DNA of 64,000 nucleotides, taken from contig NZ_JAVRHZ010000007.1 in assembly GCF_031846325.1 (NCBI RefSeq), positions 62,001-126,000 on the forward strand. The letters run 5' to 3'. This stretch comes from Patiriisocius_A hiemis (GTDB taxonomy: Bacteria > Bacteroidota > Bacteroidia > Flavobacteriales > Flavobacteriaceae). Under the pieces are notes generated by a model that saw only the letters and a program-made list of their open reading frames with translations, searched no databases and had not been told where the DNA came from. A program made the position numbers and the translations under genes. Numbering within the stretch: position 1 is the first letter of the stretch; each line of letters opens with the position of its first letter. This document shows positions 55,299-64,000 of this stretch, piece by piece.

Positions 55299-56171
55299 TT
55301 ACTTCCCTCTATGTTTCCAACGTTTATGAGACCATAAGTAGTAAGCAGGCTCTTCTTTAATTTGAGCTTCTAATAAGTCTAAAAACTTTCTGGTGTTTTT
55401 GTAGTCAGTATCTTCTTTTGGGTTTTCTGAAACCGGAACGAAAGTGGCTTTATAGTATCCTCTTTTTACTTTTTCAACCTTAAAATAGAGTAGTGTAAAG
55501 TCTAAGAGTTTTGCTAATTCTTCGGTACCTGTAAAAACAGGAACATTAATACCCATAAAATCTTCTCTGTGCTTAAAAGCATCTGGACGTGGCGTTTGAT
55601 CAGATAATATATAGGTTAAAGTTGTAGTTTCTTCTTTTTTATACCTGTAGAGTACTTTTGTAATTCTTGTGTTAGGCACGATCGTAGCTCCAAAACGACT
55701 TCTAATTTTTTTTACCAAGCTATCAAACTGTTTGTTGTCTAACGGCTTATAGACTGCAAAGCCTTGATGCTGCATCATTTTATTTACAATTCCACTCCAT
55801 TCCCAATTGCCATAGTGACCTGCCATAAGAAGGATACTTCGATTATTATTGTAAAGTTTTTCTAGGAGTTCAATATTTTCAATAGTAAAACGCTTTCTTA
55901 TTTGGTTTTCAGAAATTGTGAGACTTTTAATTGTTTCGAAAATGAGATCACATAAATGCTTATAAAAACCTTTTGCGATTTGGGTTCGCTCTGCTTCGGT
56001 TTTGGAAGGGAATGCTAGTTTTAGATTTTCAAAAACTACTTTTTTTCGGTATCCAAAAATATGATAGGTTAACTGGTATAACACAGAAGACTTTATATAC
56101 AAAATGGACATAGGTAATACAGAAGTAAACCAGAGTGCAGGATAAATAATAATATAAAGTAGTCTTTGCAT
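55299..56171 (-). CDS. LpxL/HtrB-like lipid A acyltransferase
   Basis: The protein has 290 residues. A hydrophobic N-terminal segment (about 5-25) anchors it to the inner membrane. The catalytic motif is AGHYGNWEW (HX4E) near residue 118, and LSDQTPRPD and VPVFTGTEELAKL follow, as in the LpxL/M family. It adds a secondary acyl chain to lipid A or transfers acyl groups to a related lipid, such as an aminolipid. Single homologues are typical of Bacteroidota. Confidence 0.87.
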   Translation of the reverse strand: MQRLLYIIIYPALWFTSVLPMSILYIKSSVLYQLTYHIFGYRKKVVFENLKLAFPSKTEAERTQIAKGFYKHLCDLIFETIKSLTISENQIRKRFTIENIELLEKLYNNNRSILLMAGHYGNWEWSGIVNKMMQHQGFAVYKPLDNKQFDSLVKKIRSRFGATIVPNTRITKVLYRYKKEETTTLTYILSDQTPRPDAFKHREDFMGINVPVFTGTEELAKLLDFTLLYFKVEKVKRGYYKATFVPVSENPKEDTDYKNTRKFLDLLEAQIKEEPAYYLWSHKRWKHRGK

Positions 56172-56183
56172 AGTTATTTACAG

Positions 56184-56191
56184 CAAAACTA
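56184..56191 (-). promoter_or_regulatory. -7 promoter element (TAGTTTTG, minus strand) for the LpxL-like gene
   Basis: The plus-strand CAAAACTA reads TAGTTTTG on the minus strand, a TAnnTTTG match 12 bases before the ATG at 56171. Confidence 0.5.
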
Positions 56192-56236
56192 GTTAAATTT
56201 ATTGCATTATAATACGGAAACCTATTAGAAGAAAAT

Positions 56237-56884
56237 ATGCCACAAATTGATACAGCTACTCTTATTATAATTGTTTGTAATGTTCTATTCTCATTAAAGG
56301 GCTTCAACGATTTTTCATTTTTCGAAAAATATAAATTTAACATAGCTGGGATTCGTAGAGGTGAGCAGATACGGATGTTTACCTCTGGTTTTTTACATGT
56401 TGATTTTACTCACCTGTTGTTTAATATGTTAACGTTATATTTTTTTGCGCCTTTGGTTATTGGCCCTCTAGGTGTTTTTAAATTTGTGCTTATTTATGTA
56501 GCTGGACTGGTTGTGGGTAATTTATTGTCACTCTACTTTCACAAAGATGAGTACCACTATAGTGCTGTAGGCGCAAGTGGAGCTGTTATGGCAGTTTTGT
56601 ATGCTGCTATTATGTTTTACCCGATGGAGGAGTTCTATTTGTATTTTGCAATACCAATTAAGGCATGGATTTTGGGAGTATTATATTTGTTATATTCAGT
56701 TTGGGGGATGAAAAAAAGAATAGGTAATATTGGTCACGATGCACACATAGGTGGTGCGGTAGCTGGCTATGCATTAACTATCGCTTTTGTTCCTTCATTA
56801 TTACAAACAAGTTTATGGATTGTTGGAGTACTAGCTGCTCCTATCATTCTATTATTTATTTTACACAAGCTAGGCAAAATTTAA
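56237..56884 (+). CDS. Rhomboid family intramembrane serine protease
   Basis: The protein has 215 residues with six membrane helices. The catalytic Ser is in VGASGAVMAVLYA (helix 4) and the His in GHDAHIGGAVAG (helix 6); the L1 loop pattern and FTHLLFNMLTLYFF (helix 2 His/Asn) are present. It cleaves membrane proteins within the bilayer. The SIMPL-domain gene follows after 10 bases. Confidence 0.92.
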   Translation: MPQIDTATLIIIVCNVLFSLKGFNDFSFFEKYKFNIAGIRRGEQIRMFTSGFLHVDFTHLLFNMLTLYFFAPLVIGPLGVFKFVLIYVAGLVVGNLLSLYFHKDEYHYSAVGASGAVMAVLYAAIMFYPMEEFYLYFAIPIKAWILGVLYLLYSVWGMKKRIGNIGHDAHIGGAVAGYALTIAFVPSLLQTSLWIVGVLAAPIILLFILHKLGKI

Positions 56885-56894
56885 TTTATTTATT

Positions 56895-57581
56895 ATGAAG
56901 TTATTAGTCTCACTTTTATTTCTTTTTTCAATTACTATGAATGCACAAAACACCCCACAAAATACTGTAGATGTTACTGGAATAGGTATTGTAACTGTTG
57001 TTCCAGACCAAGCCAAGATAACTGTTAGAAATGAAAGCACAGGAAAAGATGCGGCCTTAGTAAAGCAAGAAAATGATAGAGTGATAGGCAATGTGTTGTC
57101 TTTTTTAAAAGAAATGAAAATTGAAGATAAAGATGTTAAAACAGAGTACGTTCGCCTCAATAAAAATTATGATTATAATTCTAAGACATATAACTATGCA
57201 GCTAACCAAACCATATCAATTCGGTTAAAAGACTTAGACAAGTATGAATCTTTAATAAATGGGCTCGTTTCTACTGGAATTAATAGAATCGATGGTGTGA
57301 GTTTTTCGTCTTCTAAGAAAGAAGCGCTAGAATCTCAAGCAAGAAAAAAAGCAATTGCTAATGCTAAAATGAAAGCAGAAGAATATGCAAGTGTGCTTAA
57401 TCAAACTATTGGTAAAGCTGCAACTATAAGTGAATTTAGTTTTCAAACCTCTAATCCATACCCAAAAAACAGAATGGTTATGGGAGCCATGGCAGATAGT
57501 TCCTCTTCAGAACCACAAACTCTAGCAGCTGGGGAAATGGAAGTAAGAGCTACTGTTAATGTGAGCTTTTTTCTCTATTAA
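56895..57581 (+). CDS. SIMPL domain (DUF541) exported protein
   Basis: The protein has 228 residues. A signal peptide (MKLLVSLLFLFSITMNAQ) precedes the SIMPL domain: VDVTGIGIVTVVPDQAKI, VKTEYVRLNKNYDY, then ALESQARKKAIANAKMKAEEYA. Family members are periplasmic; the E. coli YggE homologue reduces oxidative stress. The exact function is unknown. It is co-oriented and closely spaced with the rhomboid gene. Confidence 0.88.
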   Translation: MKLLVSLLFLFSITMNAQNTPQNTVDVTGIGIVTVVPDQAKITVRNESTGKDAALVKQENDRVIGNVLSFLKEMKIEDKDVKTEYVRLNKNYDYNSKTYNYAANQTISIRLKDLDKYESLINGLVSTGINRIDGVSFSSSKKEALESQARKKAIANAKMKAEEYASVLNQTIGKAATISEFSFQTSNPYPKNRMVMGAMADSSSSEPQTLAAGEMEVRATVNVSFFLY

Positions 57582-57585
57582 GAGT

Positions 57586-58698
57586 TTATTGGCCTAACAA
57601 AGAAGCCATTTTATTTTCAAGTGCAGCGCCTCTAAGGTCTTTGTCTATAATTACACCGTTTTCATCAAGTAAAAATGTTGCGGGTATAGAGCGTACATTA
57701 TATTTTCGTGCAATAGGGTCTTGCCAAAATTGTAAGTTACTTACATGATACCAGTCCATATTGTCGTCTTCAATAGCTTTTAACCAACGTTCTTTTTGAT
57801 TGGCTTTATCTAGTGATACGCTTATAATGTTTAAACCTTTGTCGTGATATTTTTCATAAACTCTTACCACGTTAGGATTTTCCATGCGGCAAGGGCGACA
57901 CCAAGATGCCCAAAAATCTATTATGGTGTATTTTCCTAAAGTTTCTTTAAGCGATAGTTCTTCTCCAGTTGGAGTTGGAGCTGAAAACTCAGGTGCTTTT
58001 CCACCAATATCAGCACTCTTCATAGCCTCAATTGTAGTCTTTAGGTTTTTTGTAAGTTGTAGCGAAGCAATTTTAGGCGTAAGGTTTTCTACAAATTCGT
58101 TAGCCTCAGGGCTTGTAATTTGCTTTCTACCTAACATTTCTTGCGCTAGCATTACAGAAAATATTGAGTTGTTGTTATCTGAAAGAAATTTTTTCTTGTA
58201 AGCAGTCTCCTCGTTAATTAGACTAACATTTTCTTTTTGTATTTCACTAGCTAAAAGGTTATCCTGTTCTGCTCTTGCTACTTTAAAGCGTTGTGTTAAA
58301 TCTTGTTTTTTACTATTAAACCACTTCATGGTTTTCATGTAATCGTTATACGCTTTGTTTTGTAATCCGCCTGATACATAAGAGGCTTGCAGGCTGTCTT
58401 TATAGATTATTGCTTTTAAATCTTCGTTTTCTGGAAAGAAAACAACAGAGTTTCCATTATTTCCAATACGGAGGTAATGTAGTGCAGTATCTTCAGTTTT
58501 TGGATAAGTAGCATTAAACTCTCCACCGCTTATTGTAATAGTATCTTTTATTGTAGGGCTAGTGCCCTCTAATTTGTAGACATATACCTCTGTACCATCT
58601 TCAAAACCTGCTGCATCACCAGAAAGTTTGTATTGTGAAGAATCTGTACCACATGAAACTAATAAAACTGTAACGATTAAAGCTAAATAACGACTCAT
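57586..58698 (-). CDS. TlpA/AhpC-type thioredoxin-like lipoprotein with DUF4369 domain
   Basis: The protein has 370 residues. The N-terminal lipoprotein signal (MSRYLALIVTVLLVSC) is followed by DUF4369 (about 25-125) and a helical linker. A C-terminal thioredoxin-like domain has the redox motif WASWCRPCRME (CxxC) and the cis-Pro loop IPATF. It probably reduces disulfides in periplasmic proteins. It is a common Bacteroidota architecture and converges with the SIMPL gene. Confidence 0.92.
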   Translation of the reverse strand: MSRYLALIVTVLLVSCGTDSSQYKLSGDAAGFEDGTEVYVYKLEGTSPTIKDTITISGGEFNATYPKTEDTALHYLRIGNNGNSVVFFPENEDLKAIIYKDSLQASYVSGGLQNKAYNDYMKTMKWFNSKKQDLTQRFKVARAEQDNLLASEIQKENVSLINEETAYKKKFLSDNNNSIFSVMLAQEMLGRKQITSPEANEFVENLTPKIASLQLTKNLKTTIEAMKSADIGGKAPEFSAPTPTGEELSLKETLGKYTIIDFWASWCRPCRMENPNVVRVYEKYHDKGLNIISVSLDKANQKERWLKAIEDDNMDWYHVSNLQFWQDPIARKYNVRSIPATFLLDENGVIIDKDLRGAALENKMASLLGQ

Positions 58699-58716
58699 AA
58701 TTCAGTAAATTTGTTG

Positions 58717-58724
58717 CAAAAATA
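58717..58724 (-). promoter_or_regulatory. -7 promoter element (TATTTTTG, minus strand) for the TlpA-like gene
   Basis: The plus-strand CAAAAATA reads TATTTTTG on the minus strand, a TAnnTTTG match 18 bases before the ATG at 58698. Confidence 0.5.
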
Positions 58725-58836
58725 AAAGTTATTTATTCTGAAAAAAATTACAGCTATCAAATATTTGTTAATTATTTGATTTTTTGGAAGTTCTGTGATA
58801 TAATACGTAACTTTAATACAGTATAATTACTTGAAA

Positions 58837-61200
58837 ATGATTACTCAAGAAAGAGAATTTCCGTTACAACTTAACCTAAGTTTGAGCAAAGTTTTTGAAC
58901 ATTACAAAAACCTTGTTGAAACTATGGGAACAAACGAGCGTTTTCATAAAATTCTCGAAATAGAGAAAAAATACCCAAAACTTTCTGAAGGACTCGATTC
59001 TGAAGAAGAAATAGAAAAGTATGCTAAGCAAATAGATTTTGTTCTGGAAGATTTATTTCCAAGCGCATTGCAATTAAATGAAATCAAGATAGCAACTACA
59101 CCATTTCAACAATCTATCTTTAAGTCTACTCAACGATTTAAAAACATAATAAAAGCTGCTGGGAAAGACTTTGAACCAGAGATTAAAAACTTTGATGAGA
59201 ATCACTTCTACATCATGGGGTGTAGCATTATACTTAACCAGCATTATGGATATAAAATAGACTTTAGACGTCCTTTCTATTATAATATTCCAGATGCAAA
59301 TGGAAATATTAAAAATTACAGGGTATTATACAATGGCGACTTTATTGACATTGAAAAGACAAATGAATCTTTAGATATCACACAAGAGGATATTGACACC
59401 TTAGTTGAAAATTTTGACAATATTGACATCTGGAAAGAAAAATTTCCAGTTGGATCCTGGAAATTTAAAGGTTTTGTAATCGCCAATATGTTTGATGTTA
59501 CTACAGATGTTTCAATTTCAGACTTTAAATCTCACTTATTAAAAAATGAAACAGATAACGAACCATTTGTAGTAGAGTTTGAGCGTATTTTTAGAACTAT
59601 TTTTGGGATTGAAGATTTAAAAATTGGCTTTGCAGACTTTAATTATCAAGACCAAACTATCGAGAAGCTACCCTATAAAAATGTACATAGTTACATACTA
59701 GGGGATACAAATCAAAAACCATGTTCAGAATCATTTTGTGAAACGTCTTACCATTCAATTTTTAAGAAGCATGAGTTATACATTGTCACAAATGTAAGTA
59801 AGTACCATTATTTATACCCACAAAATCCATTATATCAAAACCTTAAAGAGAATGGTGTAGAAAGTATTATTCTGGCTTCTATAGTACATAACAATAGAGT
59901 GCTTGGAGTACTTGAGTTGGTTTCAAAAAAAGTAAATGCATTAAACACAATTAATGCAAATAAGTTACAAGATATAATGCCCTTTCTTATTGATAGTGTG
60001 GTGCGCTCTAAGCAACAAACTGAAAATGAACTAGAGCTCATTATACAAGAAGAATGTACTTCTATTCATAAAAGTGTTCATTGGAAATTTTTAAAAGAAG
60101 CTAAAAGATATTATGCAGCCTTAAATGGTGATACTCCTGCACACTTTAGAGAAATTACTTTTGAAGATGTGTACCCACTTTTCGGGCAGATTGATATAAA
60201 AGGTTCTTCTGAAGCTCGAAATACAGCAACTAAAAAAGATCTTGAGTTGCAGCTTACCAATATCAATAAAATTATTAAGAAGGCTCATAAAATCGAAAAA
60301 CTCCCAATCTATGAACAAATAGTTTTTAGAATCGAAGGTTATTTAAGTGATTTTAAAGACCACCTGCAGGTTGATAGCGAGCGTCAAGTGTTAGACTTTT
60401 TAAAAGGAGAAATTATACCACTCTTTAAACACTTAGAATCAAAAAACAACGAATTAAAGAAACTAATAGAATCTTATAGATCTACCTTAGAAACTACTAG
60501 TGGTCTTATTTATAAGTATAGAAAGGACTATGATGAAACTGTGATGCTTATTAATAAACGAATGGCATCTATTTTAGATAGTAAGCAACGAGAGGCCCAA
60601 AAAATGTACCCGCATTATTTTGAGCGCTTTAAGACTGATGGTGTAGAGCACAATATGTACATTGGCGAAGCGATTACTAAAGACGAAAGCTTTAACAAAA
60701 TATACCTATACAACCTTCGTATGTGGCAGCTACAAGCTATGTGCGAGATGGAAAACAGTTACTACAAGCTTAAAGAAAGATTACCTGTTCCACTAGATGT
60801 TGCATCTATGATTTTGGTCTTTAATAGTTCATTGTCATTACGTTTTAGAATGGATGAAAAACGTTTTGATGTTGATGGAACCTATAATGCTAGATATGAA
60901 GTAGTAAAAAAGCGTGTAGATAAAGCCAATATAAAAGGTACTGAAAAACGTATCACGCAAGCAGGAAAGATTTCAATTATTTATTCGCAACGTGAAGACG
61001 AAAAAGAGTACAAAAAATACATACAGTTTTTGCAACACAAAAAATTACTTGATACGGATGTTGAGGTTTTAGAATTGGAAGATTTACAAGGAGTTACAGG
61101 TCTTAAAGCCTTGCGTGTAAGTGTGTTATATTCAAAAGGAAAAGATAATACAAAAGAATACTACACATACGAGGACTTAGTAAAAGAAATTAACTCGTAA
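58837..61200 (+). CDS. Large GAF-domain cytoplasmic protein
   Basis: The protein has 787 residues from the ATG at 58837 (MITQEREFPLQ); a TTG two codons earlier is possible. A helical N-terminal region (about 1-220) is followed by a GAF-type sensor (about 235-395, ending NNRVLGVLELVSKKV). A ~390-residue, highly charged helical C-terminal region (YRSTLETTSGLIYKYRKDYD, MYPHYFERFKTDGVEHNMY) follows. No kinase, cyclase, phosphodiesterase or DNA-binding domain is visible, so the output is unknown. It converges with the HD-DUF5706 gene with 2 bases between the stops. Confidence 0.72.
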   Translation: MITQEREFPLQLNLSLSKVFEHYKNLVETMGTNERFHKILEIEKKYPKLSEGLDSEEEIEKYAKQIDFVLEDLFPSALQLNEIKIATTPFQQSIFKSTQRFKNIIKAAGKDFEPEIKNFDENHFYIMGCSIILNQHYGYKIDFRRPFYYNIPDANGNIKNYRVLYNGDFIDIEKTNESLDITQEDIDTLVENFDNIDIWKEKFPVGSWKFKGFVIANMFDVTTDVSISDFKSHLLKNETDNEPFVVEFERIFRTIFGIEDLKIGFADFNYQDQTIEKLPYKNVHSYILGDTNQKPCSESFCETSYHSIFKKHELYIVTNVSKYHYLYPQNPLYQNLKENGVESIILASIVHNNRVLGVLELVSKKVNALNTINANKLQDIMPFLIDSVVRSKQQTENELELIIQEECTSIHKSVHWKFLKEAKRYYAALNGDTPAHFREITFEDVYPLFGQIDIKGSSEARNTATKKDLELQLTNINKIIKKAHKIEKLPIYEQIVFRIEGYLSDFKDHLQVDSERQVLDFLKGEIIPLFKHLESKNNELKKLIESYRSTLETTSGLIYKYRKDYDETVMLINKRMASILDSKQREAQKMYPHYFERFKTDGVEHNMYIGEAITKDESFNKIYLYNLRMWQLQAMCEMENSYYKLKERLPVPLDVASMILVFNSSLSLRFRMDEKRFDVDGTYNARYEVVKKRVDKANIKGTEKRITQAGKISIIYSQREDEKEYKKYIQFLQHKKLLDTDVEVLELEDLQGVTGLKALRVSVLYSKGKDNTKEYYTYEDLVKEINS

Positions 61201-61202
61201 TT

Positions 61203-62420
61203 CTAATTTACAATAGTGTTTCCAACCTCTTGTACGCTCTGCTCTGTTGCTGCAAATGATATTCCAAAAGCCAGGATAGATACTATAATACCTAGTACAA
61301 AAATTGTATATGTCCAACGTAAAATTCTGTATTTTCTGTCTAGTACTTTTCCAAGAAAATATAAATCTTTAGTTAAAGAAGAGTATACATAATCTCTGTC
61401 TTTTAGTAATTCTTCTATGGCCCATTGGTATTGAGATAACTCCATTCTATGGAAATTTCCGAAGAATGTTAAGTTAACACGTTTTTTTTTTACATCTTCT
61501 TTAGTAAACTCTCCTCTAGTAACATTAGGCCTTGTAGCAATTACAGCAAGTATCATAGTTATCGTACTTGAAACAACAAAAACTGCAGAGGGTACAATTA
61601 AAAAGGGATTACTGTCTAATTTTGATAATAAGTTGGATAGTACTAACGAAATTATAATTGCATTTACTGATAGTAAAATATTGGCTTTAGTATCAGCTAT
61701 ATCACTAAGCTTAATATGATTTCTTAGTGCAGTTCTATAAAAAGTTTGAATTCCTCGCTCTGGACTGGCATCTTTATATTTTGCTTTAAGCTCAGCTTTC
61801 ATTGTCTCTTTTCTACGCCTTTTTTTATCTTTCTTCTTATCCTTTATTAAGGATGCAAGGTTATCTTCTTTCTGCTTTTGCCAATTTTTCAATGCATATT
61901 CACTATAAAATTGGTGCTTTTCAACTAGAACCTTTATGTTTTCATCTCTCCATTGTACCGGAGTATAGTCATGAATACCTTGTTGTTTATATTCTTGTCT
62001 TAAAAACTCACTTGCTTCTTTAAAATAGTCTTTCCCGAAGTGAGAAGAATCTGCATCTCTTATTATTTCTTCAAGATTACTTTTGGGTGTATCTTTAAAC
62101 TTAGTAGCCATAATACACTTATTTACAGCTTCAATAGTTTCTTTGTCAATCTCTTTATTTTTAAGAAATTTAGTGGCAATTTTGACACTCTCTTCTTCAT
62201 GACCCTCTCTTGTTTGAATGTATCCTGTGTCATGTAAAAGCGCAGCTAGACGTAACACTTTGGCATCTTTAACATCAATTTGTGAGCCTTCAATAATTTC
62301 ATTGATACTTTTGTAAACCCTTTTGGTGTGTGTATAGTTATGATACAAAAACGTATTTGGGAGGTTCTCCTTAAATAGATTTAGTACAAAATCATCAGTT
62401 TCTTTAACTATATCAGCCAT
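61203..62420 (-). CDS. HD-domain protein with C-terminal DUF5706 (Pycsar-effector-like) membrane module
   Basis: The protein has 405 residues. The HD phosphohydrolase domain (about 1-180) has its metal residues: His in LYHNYTHT, the pair in LLHDTGY, and Asp in IIRDADSSHFG. A charged Lys/Arg-rich linker (190-215) leads to a module with two helices near 245-300 and one near 375-395. Its ADTKANILLSVNAIIISLVL and GEFTKEDVKKKR segments match the membrane module of Pycsar effectors. In Pycsar phage defence this module responds to cyclic UMP or CMP; here no cyclase is adjacent. It may be a domesticated signalling protein. Confidence 0.8.
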   Translation of the reverse strand: MADIVKETDDFVLNLFKENLPNTFLYHNYTHTKRVYKSINEIIEGSQIDVKDAKVLRLAALLHDTGYIQTREGHEEESVKIATKFLKNKEIDKETIEAVNKCIMATKFKDTPKSNLEEIIRDADSSHFGKDYFKEASEFLRQEYKQQGIHDYTPVQWRDENIKVLVEKHQFYSEYALKNWQKQKEDNLASLIKDKKKDKKRRRKETMKAELKAKYKDASPERGIQTFYRTALRNHIKLSDIADTKANILLSVNAIIISLVLSNLLSKLDSNPFLIVPSAVFVVSSTITMILAVIATRPNVTRGEFTKEDVKKKRVNLTFFGNFHRMELSQYQWAIEELLKDRDYVYSSLTKDLYFLGKVLDRKYRILRWTYTIFVLGIIVSILAFGISFAATEQSVQEVGNTIVN

Positions 62421-62473
62421 AAGTCTTAAATTAGATAACCAAATTACAAAAAATATAAGATAGCATATTTCAC

Positions 62474-64000
62474 ATGAATAAAATTAACATCCTTCTAACG
62501 TTCTTCGCCCTTTTTTTTATGAGTAGTTGTGGCTCATTTAAACCTAAATATTTAAATGAGGAAAGTGAGAGTATCCCGGTAATTGAAGGAACTCTTGAAA
62601 AACGGTTTTATTTAATTGGAGATGCAGGCGCTGCAGAAACCTCTGATACAAATGAAGCACTTGTAATTTTCGAAAAATTTATTGAGGATAAAGATACTTC
62701 GAAAGATCAATTAATATATCTAGGGGACAATATTTACCAAAAGGGGTTACCCAAAAAAGATGATAAGAGAAGGAGTGACGCAGAAAATAAAATAGATGCA
62801 CAATTAAATTCGGCAAAAAAATTTAAAGGCAATACTTTATTTATCCCAGGAAACCATGATTGGTATGCTAAAGATGGCTTAAAGGGGCTAAAACGGCAAG
62901 AAAAATATGTAGAAGATTCACTAGATGATGATGAAGCATTTCAACCAGAAAATGGCTGCCCTATAGAGGAGATTGAAATTTCAGAAAATATAGTTCTACT
63001 AATATTAGACACCCAATGGTATATTACAGATTGGGATAAACATCCTACTATTAATGATGAATGTGATATTAAATCTCGTAGTGATTTCTTTCTAGAAATT
63101 GAAGGAGAACTTAAAAAGAACAACGAGAAAACAATCTTGATAGCAATGCACCATCCAGCATTTACGTATGGGTTACATGGTGGATACTTTAATTTTAAGA
63201 AACACTTAAACCCATCAAGTGGAAAAATTCCACTTCCTATTTTAGGAACGGTGGTTACACAGGTTAGATCGCAAGGTGGTGTTTCTCCTCAAGATAGATA
63301 CAATGTGCGTTACAATGAATTGATGAAACGTCTTATCACGCTAGCTACAGATAGTGATAGAGTAATTTTTGCTTCTGGACATGAGCATGCATTGCAATAC
63401 ATCGAAAACGAAGGGATTAAACAAATAGTTTCTGGCTCTGGTGCAAAAGAAGCACCTGTAAATTTAGGAGAGGGAGCTCATTTTGTTTACGGCGGAAGAG
63501 GTTTTGCAACTTTAGATGTTTATGATAATGGAGGGTCTGTTGTTACTTTTTATGCACCTGATGAAATGAATGAACCTAAATTAATGTTTAGTACAGTTGT
63601 ACATGAGCCTAGAAAAGAATATGACACTTCGCTTTTAGCAACAGAGTTTTCACCCACTCGAGAAGCAAGTGTTTATCCAGAAGAAAGAACAGATGTTTCT
63701 AAAGGGTACGAATGGTTTTGGGGAAAGCATTACAGAGATTTATATGGCAAAAAAATAAAATTTAAAGTAGCAACTTTAGATACTCTTTTAGGAGGGCTTA
63801 CTGTAGAGCGTAAAGGTGGGGGGCACCAGACCAGATCATTACGCCTTAATACTAAAGATGGGAGAAACTATAATCTTAGAGGGTTGAGCAAGAGTGCAGT
63901 ACAATTTTTACAAACTACCGCATTTGTAGAAAATTACATTGAAGATGATTTTAAAGAAACTCTTACTGAAGATATCATCTTAGACTTTTATACAGCCAGT
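62474..64000 (+). CDS. Metallophosphoesterase lipoprotein, 3' end outside window
   Basis: There are 509 codons without a stop up to the window edge. The N-terminus is a lipoprotein signal (MSSCGS, Cys about residue 19). The calcineurin-like motifs are in order: LIGDAGAAE, YLGDNIY, IPGNHDWY, MHHPAF and ASGHEHALQ. The region after ~350 residues no longer looks like the phosphoesterase. In related Bacteroidota proteins it leads into an outer-membrane barrel, which would lie beyond the window. The substrate is unknown. It is divergent from the HD-DUF5706 gene with 53 bases between the starts. Confidence 0.87.
   Translation, partial: MNKINILLTFFALFFMSSCGSFKPKYLNEESESIPVIEGTLEKRFYLIGDAGAAETSDTNEALVIFEKFIEDKDTSKDQLIYLGDNIYQKGLPKKDDKRRSDAENKIDAQLNSAKKFKGNTLFIPGNHDWYAKDGLKGLKRQEKYVEDSLDDDEAFQPENGCPIEEIEISENIVLLILDTQWYITDWDKHPTINDECDIKSRSDFFLEIEGELKKNNEKTILIAMHHPAFTYGLHGGYFNFKKHLNPSSGKIPLPILGTVVTQVRSQGGVSPQDRYNVRYNELMKRLITLATDSDRVIFASGHEHALQYIENEGIKQIVSGSGAKEAPVNLGEGAHFVYGGRGFATLDVYDNGGSVVTFYAPDEMNEPKLMFSTVVHEPRKEYDTSLLATEFSPTREASVYPEERTDVSKGYEWFWGKHYRDLYGKKIKFKVATLDTLLGGLTVERKGGGHQTRSLRLNTKDGRNYNLRGLSKSAVQFLQTTAFVENYIEDDFKETLTEDIILDFYTAS

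Noticed and set aside
23150..62420. A Pycsar phage-defence system formed by the membrane cyclase and the HD-DUF5706 protein
   Set aside because: The two genes are about 37 kb apart with many housekeeping genes between. Known Pycsar cyclase and effector genes are adjacent. Only the effector-like module is reported.

Overview
This is an AT-rich chromosomal segment of a member of Flavobacteriaceae (phylum Bacteroidota), probably marine. The evidence is: type IX secretion C-terminal sorting domains on two exported proteins; TonB-dependent receptor and outer-membrane barrel genes; the Bacteroidota -7 promoter motif TAnnTTTG upstream of many genes; almost no Shine-Dalgarno sequences; and many conserved flavobacterial gene neighbourhoods. 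No rRNA, tRNA, CRISPR, insertion sequence or prophage is visible. No stretch longer than about 300 bases lacks a gene.

Layout. 1-9619: the 3' part of a giant secreted beta-helix adhesin-like protein whose start lies outside the window. It has 16 homologous units of about 145 residues, several nearly identical at DNA level, and ends in a T9SS sorting domain and a strong bidirectional terminator. 9706-16479 (minus): a small DUF2141 exported protein, then a six-gene MoxR operon (SpoIIM-like, membrane protein, DUF4129, DUF4350, MoxR ATPase, DUF58). An RDD and a TRIC-type channel gene lie divergently beside it. 17856-27196: cyclophilin lipoprotein, CoA pyrophosphatase, PlsC-like acyltransferase, ECF sigma factor with a membrane partner, type II NADH dehydrogenase, a small repeat protein, a membrane class III nucleotide cyclase, a DUF1801/YdeI-like protein and a TonB-dependent receptor. 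27198-34957: a menaquinone biosynthesis neighbourhood (hotdog thioesterase, menF, menD, and menB further on) interrupted by an S1-type RNA-binding protein, a C1 peptidase and small unknowns. 34983-42408: glycosyltransferase, a decayed phage-tail-like remnant, SDR, fatty acid hydroxylase, asparagine synthetase and a fused E1 alpha/beta 2-oxoacid dehydrogenase. 42597-50224 (minus): uvrA, LOG-like protein, a T9SS-exported endonuclease/exonuclease/phosphatase protein, and an M1-like protein with an outer-membrane barrel. 50302-64000: membrane protein, gamma-glutamyltransferase, ACP phosphodiesterase, phosphoglucosamine mutase, LpxL-like acyltransferase, rhomboid, SIMPL protein, TlpA-type thioredoxin, a large GAF protein, an HD-DUF5706 (Pycsar-effector-like) protein, and a metallophosphoesterase lipoprotein cut by the window end.

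The most interesting finding is upstream of the asparagine synthetase gene (minus strand, 39818-39978). A 17-codon leader ORF contains six asparagine codons. It is followed by mutually exclusive RNA pairings: an antiterminator, and an intrinsic terminator ending 20 bases before the asnB start. This is the full architecture of a trp-type ribosome-mediated transcription attenuator responding to charged tRNA-Asn. A second recurrent signal is TAnnTTTG only 5-6 bases before the ATG of menD, the S1 gene and uvrA, which predicts leaderless mRNAs.
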